A DNA stretch of 64,000 bases from Magnolia sinica (GCF_029962835.1 NC_080577.1:2046001-2110000), one strand, 5' to 3'. Positions 11,767 through 25,330 are shown, counted from the stretch's first letter. Notes: generated from the sequence alone by a model not told the origin. Made by a program: numbers and translations.

Positions 11767-12330
11767 TTTTTTTTTTTTTTTGAAAGATGATATTTATTAG
11801 GTAAAGGCCAAAAGAAAACAGAAACAGACAAAGGACAAACAGAAAAAAAACAGCAAAAAACCTATGGAAACTAACAAAAACAAAAACAAAACAAAAAAAC
11901 TAAGGAAGCTAACACAAGCCTAACGTACAAAGAGTACACCAACATTCAACCCTGTGGCTGAAACCCAAGAAACAACATTAAGGCGCCCAGTCCCTTAAAA
12001 GTTGAACAACTTTGCTTAGGACCCCCGCCACCATGGATTTTTTTACTCCGGAAGCAGTGATCATTCCTCTCTCTAAAGGGACCACAATGAAGGCAACAAA
12101 GCAAGTCTCCATCCCTTCCTCCTGAGAGAGCCTCCATCAGAAGCATGCCAAATCATGAAAAAGTCTTCAATGGAGTGAGGGATAACCCAGTTGACCAACA
12201 CCATACTCAGAACCCCTGCCCAAACTCCAGTCGAAAAAGAACAATGCAGGAACAGGTGATCTACCGACTCTGCTTGATTGTAGCAGAGGAGGCAGATGTT
12301 GGGCAAGACAATGACATGTATGACGTGGTC
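11767..12330 (-). mobile_element. L1-type LINE 3' end, antisense
   Basis: Read on the minus strand, 12306 to 11946 gives the zinc-binding region that follows plant L1 reverse transcriptase (ICLLCYNQAESVDHLFLHC, then WRERNDHCF). It is followed by a short 3' region ending in a poly-A tail, seen as T-run 11767-11782 on the plus strand. It is 5'-truncated; only the C-terminal end of ORF2 remains. A similar tail sequence (GAAAGATGATATTT) recurs near 43,160. Confidence 0.8.
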
Positions 12331-12839
12331 CGTCTCATTCTCAAATTATGAAGTGTGTATCCATTAAATTTCTAGCTAATATAATGTGCTGAGTACTAAG
12401 TTACTTTCCCGTGCCCATAATATGATGTGTCAGTTGAATTTGAGTACCTGGGCACATTCTCTTATTTCCATTAGAAATTTGTTTGTGTTGCAGTCACATT
12501 GTTATAATCAACTTTTGTAGTGAATGGTAATGCTTGTGCAGTAATCAGTAGAAAGTATACATAGTCAAGGCAGTGTTAGTTTCCAGGAGTGGCCTCAAGA
12601 TTAATTGGCCTGGATGTGTTGGACAGAAATTAAGATGGCCGAGAAGAATTCTTGGGAGATGGAATCTCGTGTCCAGTTGGCAGCAGTCTTAGTGAAGGAA
12701 TCCGATTCCTTATTGGCAGAAGTCAACAGGACTCGGTTTTGGACAGATTTGTCTAGATCGCACTACCATGGTCAATTTCTTTCTTTCCCTTCTTCTTCTT
12801 CTTCTACTTCTTCTTTTTGGATCAAATCTTTCCAGGCTT

Positions 12840-13945
12840 TGGGATGAGAGGGCTAGGGATTGCGATTAGATGACCGGGGGCTATGTGGCGTGGAATTTTA
12901 ACCTCCGACGAAATCATGATGAAGAGGAGTTAAGATCAAATGGGAGGCTCCTACCTATGATTGATAAGGTCTTCATTGACTCCAATGACAAATGGGAAGT
13001 TTACCGTGATCCTTTTTTTTCTAGATCATTTGCTTAATCGATTGGTTTACCACTTATATCAAAATGTTTGGAGAGTCCCCATTCTTCTACTGAGAGTTGG
13101 AGCTTTTGCTTCAGTTGCCACAATAAATAAAATCCTCGCTATTGAGAATCTTCAAAAGCAAAAGGTAGCCGTCCTCAATATGGGCATATTGTGTCTTAAT
13201 GATGAGGAGATGGTTGAATATCTGCTGCTCTATAACAATATTGCTACTTCCATTGGGTTCTTTGAGTTTTTCAGGGGTGTATTGGACTTTAAATGGGTCC
13301 CTTAAGGGAAGTGGTTGGGGGATGGACATTCGATCCATTCCTGGCTGGAATGAATATGTTATGGAGAATAATCTTGTTTGCTATCATGTGGGGTTCATGG
13401 AAAGAAACAAATGATAATATCGTCGATAATAAGCAAGCATCAGTAGGAGTAGACAGAGGATAGCCTCTATGGTTTTTGGGTGGGCTATCTCTAGTGTAAA
13501 AGGGACATCTTTCTCTGAAGTGGCCAAGGGATGACAGGGTTGGTATATCTGATGGGCTTTGGATGAGGCTATATGGACATCTTGGGTCTCCAACTTCATT
13601 AAATTGGATTTCGGTAGATCCTCTATGGGTAGTCCAACTCTTTCGAAGGTCGGTGGCATGCTCAAACATGATAGAAGGGAGGTGTGGTGGCGTATCTTGT
13701 GGCCTCAAGGTAAGGTCTTGGCGTTATACCCTCTTCCTCTATTTTAAGGAAGCCTATTTTGACGGGGATGCTAGGAATGTATTCGGGTGAGTGTGGGATG
13801 ATCTGACAAGGCTGTGGAGTGTACAAGGGAGGTTAGATCTTTAGTAGCCCATCTAGGAGCTGTGTGCTCTTTAGTTGAAAGGGAAGCAAACAAGGAGGCT
13901 GATGAGCTCCCTTGAGAGGGAGTGAGAAGAGAGTCACTTGCTATC
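12840..13945 (+). mobile_element. L1-type LINE ORF2 3' fragment with RNase H remnant
   Basis: Conceptual frames contain DERARDCD, then GGYVAWNFNLRR, NKILAIENLQKQKVAVLN and LNDEEMVEYLL, the zinc-binding segment downstream of a plant LINE reverse transcriptase. At about 13,820-13,940 follows RSLVAHLGAVCSLVEREANKE, typical of the LINE RNase H C-terminus. Several frame changes and stops are present (for example the frame shifts between 13,150 and 13,300). It lies opposite in orientation to the LINE at 11,767-12,330. The 12,605-12,840 segment just upstream is open but not recognised. Confidence 0.75.
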
Positions 13946-14089
13946 AGTCCCCTGGTTGCTTGAGTAATGCTATGGCAATTCGCCAAGCAATTTGCCGTAT
14001 TACAACAACGCGTGCTCTCATCCCAGCTTGGGCAACAGAAATCTCCATGAGGCCTACCATGACGTATATGTGACGTCTAATCTGTGTGT

Positions 14090-14345
14090 CACTTGAGCCG
14101 GCCCATCCAAAACTCAAGTGGACCACACCATAGGTCCGCCATTGAAATCTACCTTGTGATGTTTATATGGCATCCAAACCCTTCATAAGGTGCGCACATG
14201 GAGGATGAATTGGAAAAATCAAATATTTGCTTTATTCAAGACTTTTGTGGGTCCTACGAAGATTTCAATGGGGCGTGTCCTAACTTGTTGTTCCCAATGA
14301 TGTGGCCCGATGGAGTTCTGGATGGGCCTGGTTTCTGGGATCAAA
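14090..14345. mobile_element. Fragment of the GGCCCACC-type dispersed repeat
   Basis: It contains AACTCAAGTGGACCACACCATAGG, GCCATTGAAATC, TTCATAAGGTGCG and GTGGGTCCTACGAAGATTTCAA in the same order as the fuller copies at 9,880 and 21,598, but it is shorter at both ends. Confidence 0.5.
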
Positions 14346-16139
14346 CCTTACAATGATCTATCGCAAATGATGAATGGAGTGGATTTCACTGTGAGTCGAT
14401 ATATTAATGTTGCACCTGCTACCTCCATACAATTAAATGCAGAGCAAAGGATGTGTTGGTATATGAAGGCGAATCAATGTAGCATCACTCTAGTCGCTTT
14501 GTAATTTCTTCTCTTTATTTTTACTTCTCCAAAAAGCGTATGGTTGTGTTTTATTTTGATGCTTCTGATACTATCTGTAATTATTATTTTTAAGTAGTAG
14601 TAAGGTGTAGTTTGAGCTGGATTCTCTGCATTGTCGTGCTGACATTTTGCTCAAAAGTCAATAGAAGGCAGCTGACTTCTATGGGAATGTTCTCTAGCTT
14701 ATTTTCATGGATGTTGCAGCTATTAGATGCTCATAATTCTCTCTTTGATATCTATTTTCACATGATGAGATTGGGATGCCACTTGCATGAAGAGGACTTT
14801 TATTTTGTGTATTTCTCAGGTTTGGCTTCTTTTTTCCTTTTTCTTTTTTACTGGAAGACATATGTTTTTTAATATAAGGGAGGGGTGCAAGTTTGGGCAT
14901 ATTTTTTTTGTTGCTCAATGACTGATCTGTGAACACTTCTATTCTCTTTTTGGGCCAGGTGAATAATGAATTTCCGCACATACTTCCTGGAATTTGTTTT
15001 TGGTTTTCCATTGAGTTCAATACGGGTCATTCTGTGTATACATTTCTGGTGATTGGGACTTGATAATAACACTTCAGAAAATAGCAGCCACTTCTTTCAT
15101 TTTCCTAGCACAGGGCTTCTAGTGGCAACCTCTGCATCAATTTAGGTGGCAATTGGATATATTGCCTGCTTGTAGTCGGTGGGGCTTCCTGAATGTACTT
15201 AATAAGCTTTGTGTTTAAGGCAGTATAGATACAGAAACTGCATTAAGGGCCTGTTTGGATGCACACTCAAAAGGGACTTTTGACACTGAAATGCCATTTT
15301 GAGCCAAACCCCAGTTTGGCATCTCCATTTGGACACAATCTCACAAACCCCATCTGATACCTCACTCATAGAAATCCGTGCTGAAAAGTCCACTTGCCAA
15401 AAGTATTCGGACTGGTTTTCAGCGAGTAAAAGAAAAAGTCGACCAGCAAAAGGGGTTTGCAAGAAATCCCTTGCACAGAAGTTGTGTCAAGTTGGCTAGC
15501 ATTTTCCTGTCTTTTCTCCCAAAAGTGAGTTAAGAATAGGTAGGTCTGTTCCAATCTCAACCAAAAGTTGATGGTAGCACCTCCTGTCGACCTTGTGAAG
15601 CTTGGAACACCCAAATGTATTCACATCTTATTGATATTCATTTATCGTTTGTTTCTGTCTTCACGTTACAATTACTTCGTTTCTGGCTAGAGGTGCGAGG
15701 ATGCTCAATTTTCTATGTAAATGGAAGAGTAGTTTGTACATAATATTCCGTGGCAATTCTATGTACTAATTAATAGACGGACTGGAAGGAAATCATTATG
15801 AGAATATTACCTGCAACTCCTTTTCATTTCGCTTCAATCCTTGAATTATGTAAATTGCCATGAAACTTTGTATCGGCCAATTTTCTTAATGAAATATATG
15901 ATGAATGTACATTTTCGTTGAATAGGATCTAAAAGTTCTAATAAATCATCTTTTTTTTGGAATTCAAGTTGTAGATTGTAACATTTTAACAGCAGCGGTT
16001 TGTTTAAGACCTCTCTTTATCCTCGGAACGCCATTATACTATTCACCACATTTTATGGTCGATATACTTAGCTTGTTGCAGTTCTTCACACAGTAATTGC
16101 AGTTCTTCACACAGTAATCATTTTCCAATGTCCATGCAG
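14346..16139. other. Upstream region of the hAT-derived gene
   Basis: No protein-coding exon was recognised. A Tourist-like terminus GGGCCTGTTTGGATGCACAC occurs at about 15,246 without a clear partner. Two tandem copies of TGCAGTTCTTCACACAGTAA lie at about 16,078-16,118, just before the non-coding exon. The promoter and any further 5'-UTR exons of the gene probably lie here but cannot be placed by eye. Confidence 0.4.
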
Positions 16140-19100
16140 GCTACATATTGGAAGAAGATATAGTTCAACAATCTTCATCAGTAAGCTTCTCAAACATACT
16201 GCTTTGTATTATGTAAAACGCAGTTTCATATGCAAATGAAGCATGAATTGAGTGTGCATTCATAAATCAGATCAGGCAAAACAAATGTCTTTGACAACTG
16301 AGTTGCAGTTTGCATTTCATATTTGAAATTTAAGGTAGCTTCCACTTGGAAGGCAAAACAAGAATGTCAAAATAAAAATAAAAAATACCTTCTTCGTTAG
16401 CATTATCGAAAATAGGCATTTGGTGACACATTGCTGTTTTGGTATGGAAAGCCATAGTTGTAAAACTCACTGACTCGACTTGAAACTTGGCAAGATTTTG
16501 AGTTGAGTTATCAAGAAATTCGTTTTTGCGACTAGGCCCTGACCCAGCAGACTTGTCGGGTTGATTCGCTAACTCGGTTGACTGAACATGACTCAGGTGA
16601 CTCAGGCCGAGTCACTCAATTTGTTAAGGCACTGCTTAACTAAAATAAAAAGAGTAGAGGTAGGAGTCAAACCCACGGCCCCAATCAATTTGTCAAGGCA
16701 CTGTGCATTTAATATGCTTCTTTTTGGATGGGTTAATGAAGGAAATTTAATCGAAAAGACCAAGTTCCTTTGAAACTCTACATATGGTTTAAATCTTCTA
16801 ATGTATATTTTTTATTTTTCGCAGTGGTTCGTGAGAAAGACATATGCTGGGAATACGCTGAAAAACTAGATGGAAACAAGGTGAAATGTAAATTTTGCCT
16901 TAGAATTTTGAATGGGGGCATTAGCAGATTGAAGCATCATTTATCTCGAGTGCCCAGTAAAGGTGTTCATCCATGTAGCAGAGTAAGAGACGATGTTAGT
17001 GATAGAGTCAGAGCTATAATAACATTGAAGGAGGAGGAGAAGGAAGTTTCTAGCACTAAAAAGCAACAATCAGCTGAAGGTAAGGCTTCTCGAAATACGC
17101 CCGCTTCTAAAGCTCTTGTGTCCATGGACATGATGCCTCCACTAGCAAAAATCTTTCCTTCCAGTCCAACGGTCGTGCCCCCGTCCTCAACTGATTGGGA
17201 AAACGCAGAGAGAAGCATTGCTCTTTTCTTTTTTGAAAATAAGTTGGATTTCAGTATTGCACGATCTTCTTCCTATCAGCAAATGGTGGAAGCAGTTGCG
17301 AAGTGTGGCTATGGGTTCCGGGGTCCATCATTGGAGGCTTTGAGGACAACATGGCTGCAAAGGATTAAATCTGAGGTCAGTCAACAATCCAAAGAAATAG
17401 AGAAAGAATTGGCAACAACAGGCTGTACAATCATTGCAGATACGTGGACAGATAATAAAAGGGCTGTGATAAACTTCTTAGTTTCATCGCCTGGGGGAAC
17501 CTTTTTCCACAAATCTGTCGACGCATCCACGTATTTCAAGAACACAAAATGTATGTCTGATTTATTCGATTCAGTTATTCAAGATGTCGGGCCGGAAAAT
17601 GTTGTTCAAGTGATCATGGATAATGCTTTGAACTATGCCGGCGTGGGAAATCACATCATGCAGAACTATGGCACGATCTTCTGGTCACCTTGTGCATCCC
17701 ATTGCTTGAATTTAATCTTGGAAGAAATTTCCAAGATCGACTGGGTGCACAGATGCATCTCACAGGCGCAATCCATTTCCAAGTTCATTTACAACCATAC
17801 GTGGGTGCTTGATCTGATGAGGAAATTCACAGGTGGGCAAGAACTTGTCCGCACTAGTATTACGAGGTCTGCCTCAACTTTCCTCACCTTACAGTCGATG
17901 TTGAAGCAACGGCCAAGGTTGAGGCATATGTTCAATAGTCCGGAGTATTCATCTTCTCAATATGCCAACAAGACTCAAAGCATTGGTTGTGTTGACATTC
18001 TCGATGATAATGATTTTTGGAGGGTGGTTGAGGAAATAGTAGCAGTTTCAGAGCCGATATTGAAAGTATTGAGAGATGTTGCTGGCGGGAAACCAGCTGT
18101 GGGATCGATCTATGATTCAATGACCAGGGCCAAGGAATCTATTAGGACATATTACATAATGGATGAAAATAAATGCAAGCTGTTTTTGGACATAGTGGAT
18201 AGAAGGTGGCAGAAGCAGCTCCATTCGCCTCTCCATTCCGCAGCGGCATTTTTAAACCCAAGCATCCAATACAATCCGGAGGTTAAGTTTCTCGGACATA
18301 TAAAGGAAGAGTTCCTTGCTGTTCTGGAGAAGCTACTGCCGACGCCTGAATTACGACGTGATATCACCGGACAGATTTTCGCATTTAAGAAGGCGCAGGG
18401 GATGTTTGGTTGTAGCCTAGCTAGGGAGTCGATCAACACGACCCCACCAGGTATGCGCATGCTTCAGGCGAATGCTAAGGAGATTCATGAAATGGCAATT
18501 GAGGGTCTTCATTGCAGTACAACTGTACAAGTGCCATTGTGGTACGCGTTTGAGATTCAGGCTATTCACTATGTGGGACTCACCTTGAATATTCCTGGCA
18601 TAAAGATCAAATCATGATCCACTCTTTAGACAGGCCATGTGTATATGAGAGGAATGGATGGTTGGGAGAAGGAAAACTCCAGTCCAGATTTGTTCCCTTG
18701 TGGCCAACTATGAATGGACTAGGCATGTTCATGGTGAATCTACCTAACGAATGGCCTGGGATCTTGCACATGCATTCCATGTTAGCATGTTTATATGAAG
18801 AAAATCCCCCAATGAAGAAAATCCCCCATCATCTCTGCAAGAATCTCCTTAGCATTTTCTATACCTTTTCTTTCAACTCTACGTGTTGGATTTTGTGTGT
18901 GTGTGTGTGTTTGTTATATTTCTGGGCTTCTTAAGCAACTGAAATTTACACATGCAGCGTTATGGTGGGATCAATATGGCGACTTGGCGCCTGGGTTGCA
19001 ACGGATCGCAGTTAGGATACTTAGTCAGGTTTGCAGCTCTTCTACTTATGAGAGAAACTGGAGCACGTTTCAGCAGATTTATTCTGAAAAGCGGAATAGG

Positions 19101-19364
19101 CTGGAAAAGGAGACCTCAAATGATCTTCTGTTTATAAATTACAATCTCAAAGTAGCAGCCCGAGCAAAAGGGAAGCCTGGAGACGCCGATCCCATTATAG
19201 TCGATGACATAGATATGACTTCTGATTGGGTGGAAGAGACGGAAAACCCAAGCCCAACCCAATGGCTTGATCGGTTTGGTTCTGCTTTGGACGGTGGTGA
19301 TTTGAACACTAGACAATTTAGCGGCGCGATCTTTACTTCAAACGATCACATATTTGGTTTGTGA
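16140..19364 (+). CDS. Domesticated hAT-transposase protein (BED zinc finger, DUF659, hAT dimerisation)
   Basis: Three exons: 16140-16180, 16825-18450 and 18958-19364, giving 677 residues. The start codon is split: A16180 closes the leader exon and TG opens the next (GTAAGC donor at 16181; GCAG acceptor ending 16824), giving MVREKDICWEYAEKLDG, the N-terminus of the AT1G79740 family. The reading frame upstream of 16825 is T-rich intron. Domains: BED finger about residues 8-51 (C22, C25, H38/H39, C51), DUF659 from about 150 to 300, hAT C-terminal dimerisation about 555-610. Acidic residues typical of the hAT core are present in ADTWTD (D206), VIMDN (D266) and TYERNW (E574). Introns, single-copy context, lack of terminal repeats and full-length conservation indicate a host gene, probably a nuclear DNA-binding regulator. 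Its exact function is unknown. Confidence 0.93.
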
Positions 19365-21597
19365 TTGGTTGCTATTGGTATTGGGAAAACGAGTCCAAAA
19401 CAACTGGTTGTGTGACTTGCACCACAGGCTTACAATACAACTAGTTGCTTTGAACATGAGAGACAACTCAATCATCGGTCTGGAATGTACATTCACTACA
19501 TACAACTACTGGCAGGTCACGATGCAAAGATCACACTGGTTGAGTGATCTCGACCCCTTGAATGTTGGTCATTTTGTTATGGCCGTCCATTTTACAGGGT
19601 CATATACTGGATGGTTGACATCATCTATTGAAAACGTTTCTTTAGAATGATGAGCAATCAAAGGTAAGGGGGGTTTTGAATAAATGTTTCAGGCTGATGA
19701 TTTGACCCATTTGCATCCGTTCAATCTTGACCATCTGTTTTTCTCATCTTACTGATCAGCTGGTTAGGATCGTCCAGCTAGGGTGGTTCTTCAATTGTAC
19801 AGTTCAGATTGGTGAATAATTTACTGCGTGCCCTAAAGCAACTACTTACATTGTAAGCCTATGATACAACTAGTTGTATCAGATCCTTTTCCCTTTGTAT
19901 AATCATATTTAAAGTGTAGTTTATTTTGAATGTTTGTCCTATAAGTTGTTTATGTAACTAGTTTCACATTTGTAGCAGTTTAGATGTATAAATATTATTA
20001 CTACCCTTTTTGTGGAAAAGAATACCATCCTGCATCAAGAACATTAACTCGTCTGGTCTGGTCGTTCGTTGATGGCTCCTCTCAAGGCAATCCTGGACTA
20101 ACTAGGATTCACGGGGTGATTATTGTGTAGTTCTATGAGTTGCTGACTCGACCCAAAACTTGGCCGAGTCAACTCGATTCAACAATATTTTGAGCTGAGT
20201 CTTTGGGAAACTCGGCCACGAGCTTGGCTTTGTTTAATCTTGTATTGGTTTGGAAACTCAGCCAACTTGATATGACTTGGTGTGACTTGAACGGAGTCAG
20301 TCACTAACACATGGGCCTTTTGTAATAAAAATAAATATGCAGGGACAATAATCGAAGCTGCCTCAATGCAGACCTATTACCATCATTACATGGTCAGAAG
20401 CTATGTTTTTTTAAAAAAATAAAAAATGAATTTATATATCATTGCTTATATAAGTCAACAATAATACTGAGTCAGGTCAATTTAAGATTCGTTTGACTTC
20501 TTGAGTCAACTTGACCTGACTGGACATTGAGTCGAGCCTAGTTCTCGGGTTTTAGAAATATGGATTAGAGATGATAAAGGTATGATTTCTGTGACTTCTT
20601 TCAAGGCCTGTCAATGTATATCAAGGGACTTTAACAGGGCCCACGAGTACAGGATATGAGACCAATGCTGAGGATTTCATCTTAAGATAAGGGCTACAAC
20701 TGAGTATTTGTTGTGAAGCGCTCTGGTCTGGCCTTTGCTAAAGGTAACTCGGCGGATGTTATAATTTGAGCTGGGAAAAGTCTGCCGTGTGTTTGATGAA
20801 ATTCGCCATGTTGCCTCTAGGGTAAACGTTTTGTGAATGTGATAAACTCGGGTCAGAAAGGGTGTTCCGCTGTATGTTTGAAGAAAATATTTCTAAGATG
20901 TTATAAATTAGGCTCGGAAAGGCTCATCTTCGGCGTCGGTCAGATCTCCTACACATGCAGCTGGCACCCCTTTAGTTTGTAGTTGTTACTTGCGGCGGGA
21001 ATTCTAGCCGAGTCTGATAAACACACGTCCCTCTAAAGGCACGTGCCAATCTTTTGTATTCTCTCGCAACATCCAAACCATCCATCAGGTGTGCCTATAC
21101 ATAAAGATGATGTGGTCCAATGCATGGGCAAACCACACGTGAGAAAACAGTGGATGGTCTACCTGATGCGTAGGCAAATCCACCTAAGAGTGGATTTTTT
21201 TTCAAATCAAGACCTCTACACTGTAAGGCCCACCTGACGCATAAACCTGTCAGATCGGCCCTCACGCTTAGTTTTTTTTTTTTTTTTTAAAAAAAAAAAA
21301 ATTAAAAATAAAAATAAAAATCCTAAACGCAAGAAAGAGAAACGTAATAAGCCATGGAGTAGATGTTTATACCCAAGCTTGATTGATAGGTATGCCCACT
21401 TGCTCAATTTTTGGTAAAACAAGAGTAGAAGTTTGTACTGTAATCTGGAATGCGTATCGTCTGTCTTGAAGGCACCCTGTGCCGTCGCTTTTCATTCTTA
21501 CACGTTATTGCCTATCACAACAGCTCACAAAAACGCGATTTCCTCTCTCCAGAGTAGATTGCTAACCACAACATGACTTTTAATGTGTGAAACTTTT
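19365..21597. other. Downstream intergenic DNA with GACTCG-rich repeat
   Basis: The first several hundred bases should hold the 3' UTR of the hAT-derived gene. At 20,130-20,540 repeated GACTCG/CGAGTC and GAGTCAACTTG phrases form a dispersed repeat, also seen at 16,455-16,620 and 62,300-62,370. A T-run followed by an A-run sits near 21,272-21,302. No gene was recognised. Confidence 0.45.
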
Positions 21598-22040
21598 CTA
21601 TGCCCCATCACGATTTGTGTTAGATCCACACCGTCCATCACCAGATCATTCTAGTTCGTGAACTCAAAAATGAGGCACATCCAAAGCTCAATTGGACAAC
21701 ACCCAGAAAGAGTAGGGATTGAACAAACCACCATTGAAACCTTCTTAGAGACAACGGCAGGGTTTATTTGTCATCTAACTTGTTCATAAGGTCACATAGA
21801 CAGGGATGAAGGTAAGAAACAAGTATCAGCATGATCGCAGCCTTCTATGGCCCAAAGAAGATTTCAATAGTAGGCATTAATTCCTACCGTTTCCTGTGGT
21901 GTGGTCTACTTTATCTTTGAATCCGGCTTCTATTTTGGGTTCGTATCCTAGAGTGATATTAAAAAAAAAAAAAATAATAATAATAATAATAATAACTGAT
22001 GGACTGTGTGGATCCAAGAAACGCATAATCGTGGGGCCCA
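21598..22040. mobile_element. Dispersed foldback repeat, GGCCCACC family (copy 2)
   Basis: It runs from TATGCCCCATCACGATTTG and CCACACCGTCCATCA through AGGGATTGAACAAACCACCATT, GTTCATAAGGTCACATAGAC and TTTCCTGTGGTGTGGTC to GGACTGTGTGGATCC and CGTGGGGCCCACG. The two halves are partial inverted images, as in foldback MITEs. Confidence 0.6.
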
Positions 22041-22149
22041 CGTAAATTTCAGGCCTCGAGAAATTCCGTAGCTGGCTGTGCGGGGCAGCACATTCCGGAA
22101 AGAGGGAAGAAAACCGGAAGTGTTCACTCGTGGAGCTTCCATGGCCATC

Positions 22150-22565
22150 ATAATCTATGTGTCAGATTCACCCCGTCCATCCAATTTTTCATTTCCTTTT
22201 AGGCTTGGAAAAAAAAAAAGGCAGATCTAAGGCTCAAGTGGGCCATACTACAAGAATCAGTGGGAATTTAACATCTACTGTTGAAAACTTTTTTGAGGGC
22301 AGTAGAAGGCTCAGATCAATCTGATAATATTTGTTTTTTCCCTTCATTCAGGTCTGTGTGACCTTACGAAGAGGTTAGACTGCAAATAAACCTCAAGGTA
22401 GACACTAGAAAGGTTTCAACTGTAACCGTTCAATCTTCGTTACTTTCTGTGCTGTGATCAACTTTAGCTTTCGATGTACCTCATTTATTTTTTTATTTTT
22501 TTTGGCTCATATCCTATAATGATACGGAATTTTTGATGGATGGTGTGGATCTAATGAGGGTTGGC
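22150..22565. mobile_element. Dispersed foldback repeat, GGCCCACC family (copy 3)
   Basis: Same phrase order as copy 2 (CACCCCGTCCATCCAATTTTTC, AAGTGGGCCATACTACAAG, GTGTGACCTTACGAAGAGGTTAGA, GATGGATGGTGTGGATCTAA). It lies immediately upstream of the presumed promoter of the XEG113-like gene. Confidence 0.6.
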
Positions 22566-22599
22566 AACGCGTAATTTGTGTCGTGCAACGCGTAATTTA

Positions 22600-23191
22600 T
22601 TGGAGAGAAAATGGATGTTTTTTGTGAGCTGCTGCGATGGGCGATTACACAGACCAATGACAAGCCACGGCCAGAATTAACGTGTGCCTTTCAGCACAGA
22701 CGATCTGCACTTTAAAAGATGCATGCGAGTATGCATAGAAAGTTCCTTTCTAGGGTACACGTGGCAAACATGCCACGTATATAGGCCATATCACAATATC
22801 CAAGGGGACTGAACTGCGGTAGGCATCGTCCAGCAAAAGGAATGATGAGAGCAATAGTCCATATTCAACCAACATAACTCGCAATGAATGGATGGTTAAG
22901 TTTGTCCAATCAGTTGGATCTTTCAGACCATAGCACATGCGCATCTCTACCCACCAGATCAACGGTCCCGATTACCATATATGCTTTCCAAGTGCACCGT
23001 ACGGAAGGAAATGCACAGAACTTCTATGCAGCAACCTTCAAATTAACTATCAACAGCAGTTACAGCACACCACAAAACACTCGTAACGGTAACGGTCATG
23101 GAGAGTGACGCTCAAATAAAATGAAATCGTTCCCTTTGGATTTGATTTGGGTGATGTTCTCTACATGTCCCATCTCATCACCATAATCACC
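22600..23191 (+). promoter_or_regulatory. Probable promoter region of the XEG113-like gene
   Basis: This is the unique-looking sequence between the repeat and the first coding exon. It carries a G-box/ABRE-type ACACGTGGC near 22,755-22,763. No convincing TATA box was identified, and the leader length is not known. Confidence 0.35.
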
Positions 23192-24529
23192 ATGGCCCAC
23201 AAAAACCATAATGTCTTCATGACCGTCTACACCGTTGTGATTGCTGGCATTGCCTTTTACATCCTCTCCATTGTTTACATGAGAAGCCAAATCATCTTTT
23301 CGGGAGTGTGGCCTACCTGCTCAACAGTTGTTAGTAAGTTCCTTTCTTCTCATTATCTTCTTCTTCTTCTGGATTCTGATTTTCTTGTTTGATTGTATTT
23401 TCTAGTTATTTCATATGATGTTTTGGAGAAATGCTGATGTGATCTATGGGATGATAGATTGAAGGGTGCGATTCGTGGCTATATCCAACCTGGAACTTGC
23501 GATGGAGGCACATGCCATTCATTAGGTGGGACCCACCATGAACATGACCTGGACCAAAAAATAGGCCAGTCCACCCATCGAGTGGGCCAGGTGTATGACA
23601 GTTAAGAAAAAAAAACAGATCTCTATATGATTGGACCAACTTTTTTCTGGATAGGGAATATATTCGGTGGACCCCACTTGATGAATGGTTTAGATCTCGG
23701 TCGCACACACCAGATTGGCATGTGTTCTACAAAACGCATCTTGAATCTATCCTCGAACATTTCTCTATGTATCATAAGATTCCTATCAGTAGCTTAATGT
23801 GGAAACTGGGAAGTGTCTGGTTCAGGGAATTACATGATCCTCTGGCAGAGAATGGAGGATGATACCCACCATCAAGATATCTATTCACTGTATACTTGTC
23901 ATATAGATACCCCAATCTAAACCGTTCAAATTGCCGGCCCGCTGAATGGGGTGAAGTCCAAATTCACTTTGATAGGACCTCTGGCCATCTAAGCAGGCAG
24001 TTAAAAGCACAAAGTTCAGCAGTCCAAATTCAACAGAAAAGATCCATTTATCAGACTACTAGGATGCTCAGATCAGTGGGATTTGATCTATGCCCCATTC
24101 ACGGTGGGGCCTATGATTCGGATAGTCTGGATTGAGTGCACGCATATGGCTGTCCAACAGCGTGGAATGCGGTATAATGTTCTGCTCTGTTGTCTTTCTT
24201 ACTTCAATGCAATGCCTTTTTCAGATTCTACTCACATGGATCATGCCTCCAATCTATCTCGACCTGCGGCAACCGAAAATGCTTCATCACAGCGTCATCA
24301 AGTTATATGGACAAGGCCCATATGGGATGGCCCACCTGTTGGGACAAAAATGCCACATTCTGAGGGCTTTCAACTGACCAAAGAAATGGTGAATCATCGA
24401 GTGAAAGACAATGTGATCATCGTAACCTCTGGCAACCATGCATTCATGGACTTCATCTTGAATTAGGTTAAACACCTGACTGATCTTGGACTGTTTAATC
24501 TTCTTGTAGGTAATTTATTTATGATTTAT

Positions 24530-25330
24530 ATGAACCCCCTTGGACCCCTCGTTCGGAGTATCCCCGATTTTATTGAAATATCATTGATATTGTCCGTATC
24601 TCCAGCTCAGAGATAACAATAACACTGGTAGTGATACCGATAACACTGGTGGTCTTAGAAATTCGAGGTATTGGTGATTTATTGCTAAGTATCACCACAT
24701 GTCGCTTGTATCAACAATTTATCGATATCGCCAATATTTACAACTGTGTAAATTCCATTTGTCGCTTTTATCGACGATATTTCAATAATATCACCAATAT
24801 ATCGATATCGCCAAAAATCTATTAAAATTTCCATTTTAAATTATTTTTTTATGGGCGCATGGTTGCATGCAGTGTTCAAATTGTCAATGATAATACCGAT
24901 CGTATCACCATATTATTGTTATCGCAGCATGGGTGATGTCGAGACCGCGATATCAAGACCGCAATCTTTCGTTCCCTCTCTAATTGTCGATGATTTCTTG
25001 GCAAAATATCTTGTGTTGCTGACATTCTTAAATATTGATGGATGTTTGGATGGATGGATGGGATGGTTGGACTGGTTTCTTATGATAACAAGTGCTTTTA
25101 GGCCCCCATTAAATGAAAATTTATTATGTATGCATCATTTTTACAAATTTTTTATTCTTAAATATGAAAATGTGTATTTTAGCATCTCCTAAAGTTTCAC
25201 TGAAAATTTCCACCATTTCCCTCATGTTTCCCTTATTTTCAGTTATCGACATGATTTCCGTATCCCTGGCCAGAGAAACTTGTTGCGATACTGATACTTC
25301 GAACACTGCTAGTACCGCAGATGGGCCATG
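24530..25330. repeat. Dispersed ATCGATATCGCC-type repeat in intron 2
   Basis: Short alternating motifs (CAATTTATCGATATCGCCAA, CACCAATATATCGATATCG, CCGATCGTATCACC) are scattered over the intron, suggesting a decayed palindromic repeat. No termini or duplication were identified. Confidence 0.35.

Noticed and set aside
16770-16824. In-frame ATG at 16770 upstream of the hAT-derived coding exon
   Set aside because: The added residues come from T-rich sequence ending in TTTTTCGCAG, a textbook splice acceptor, and the family starts MVREKD at the exon junction.
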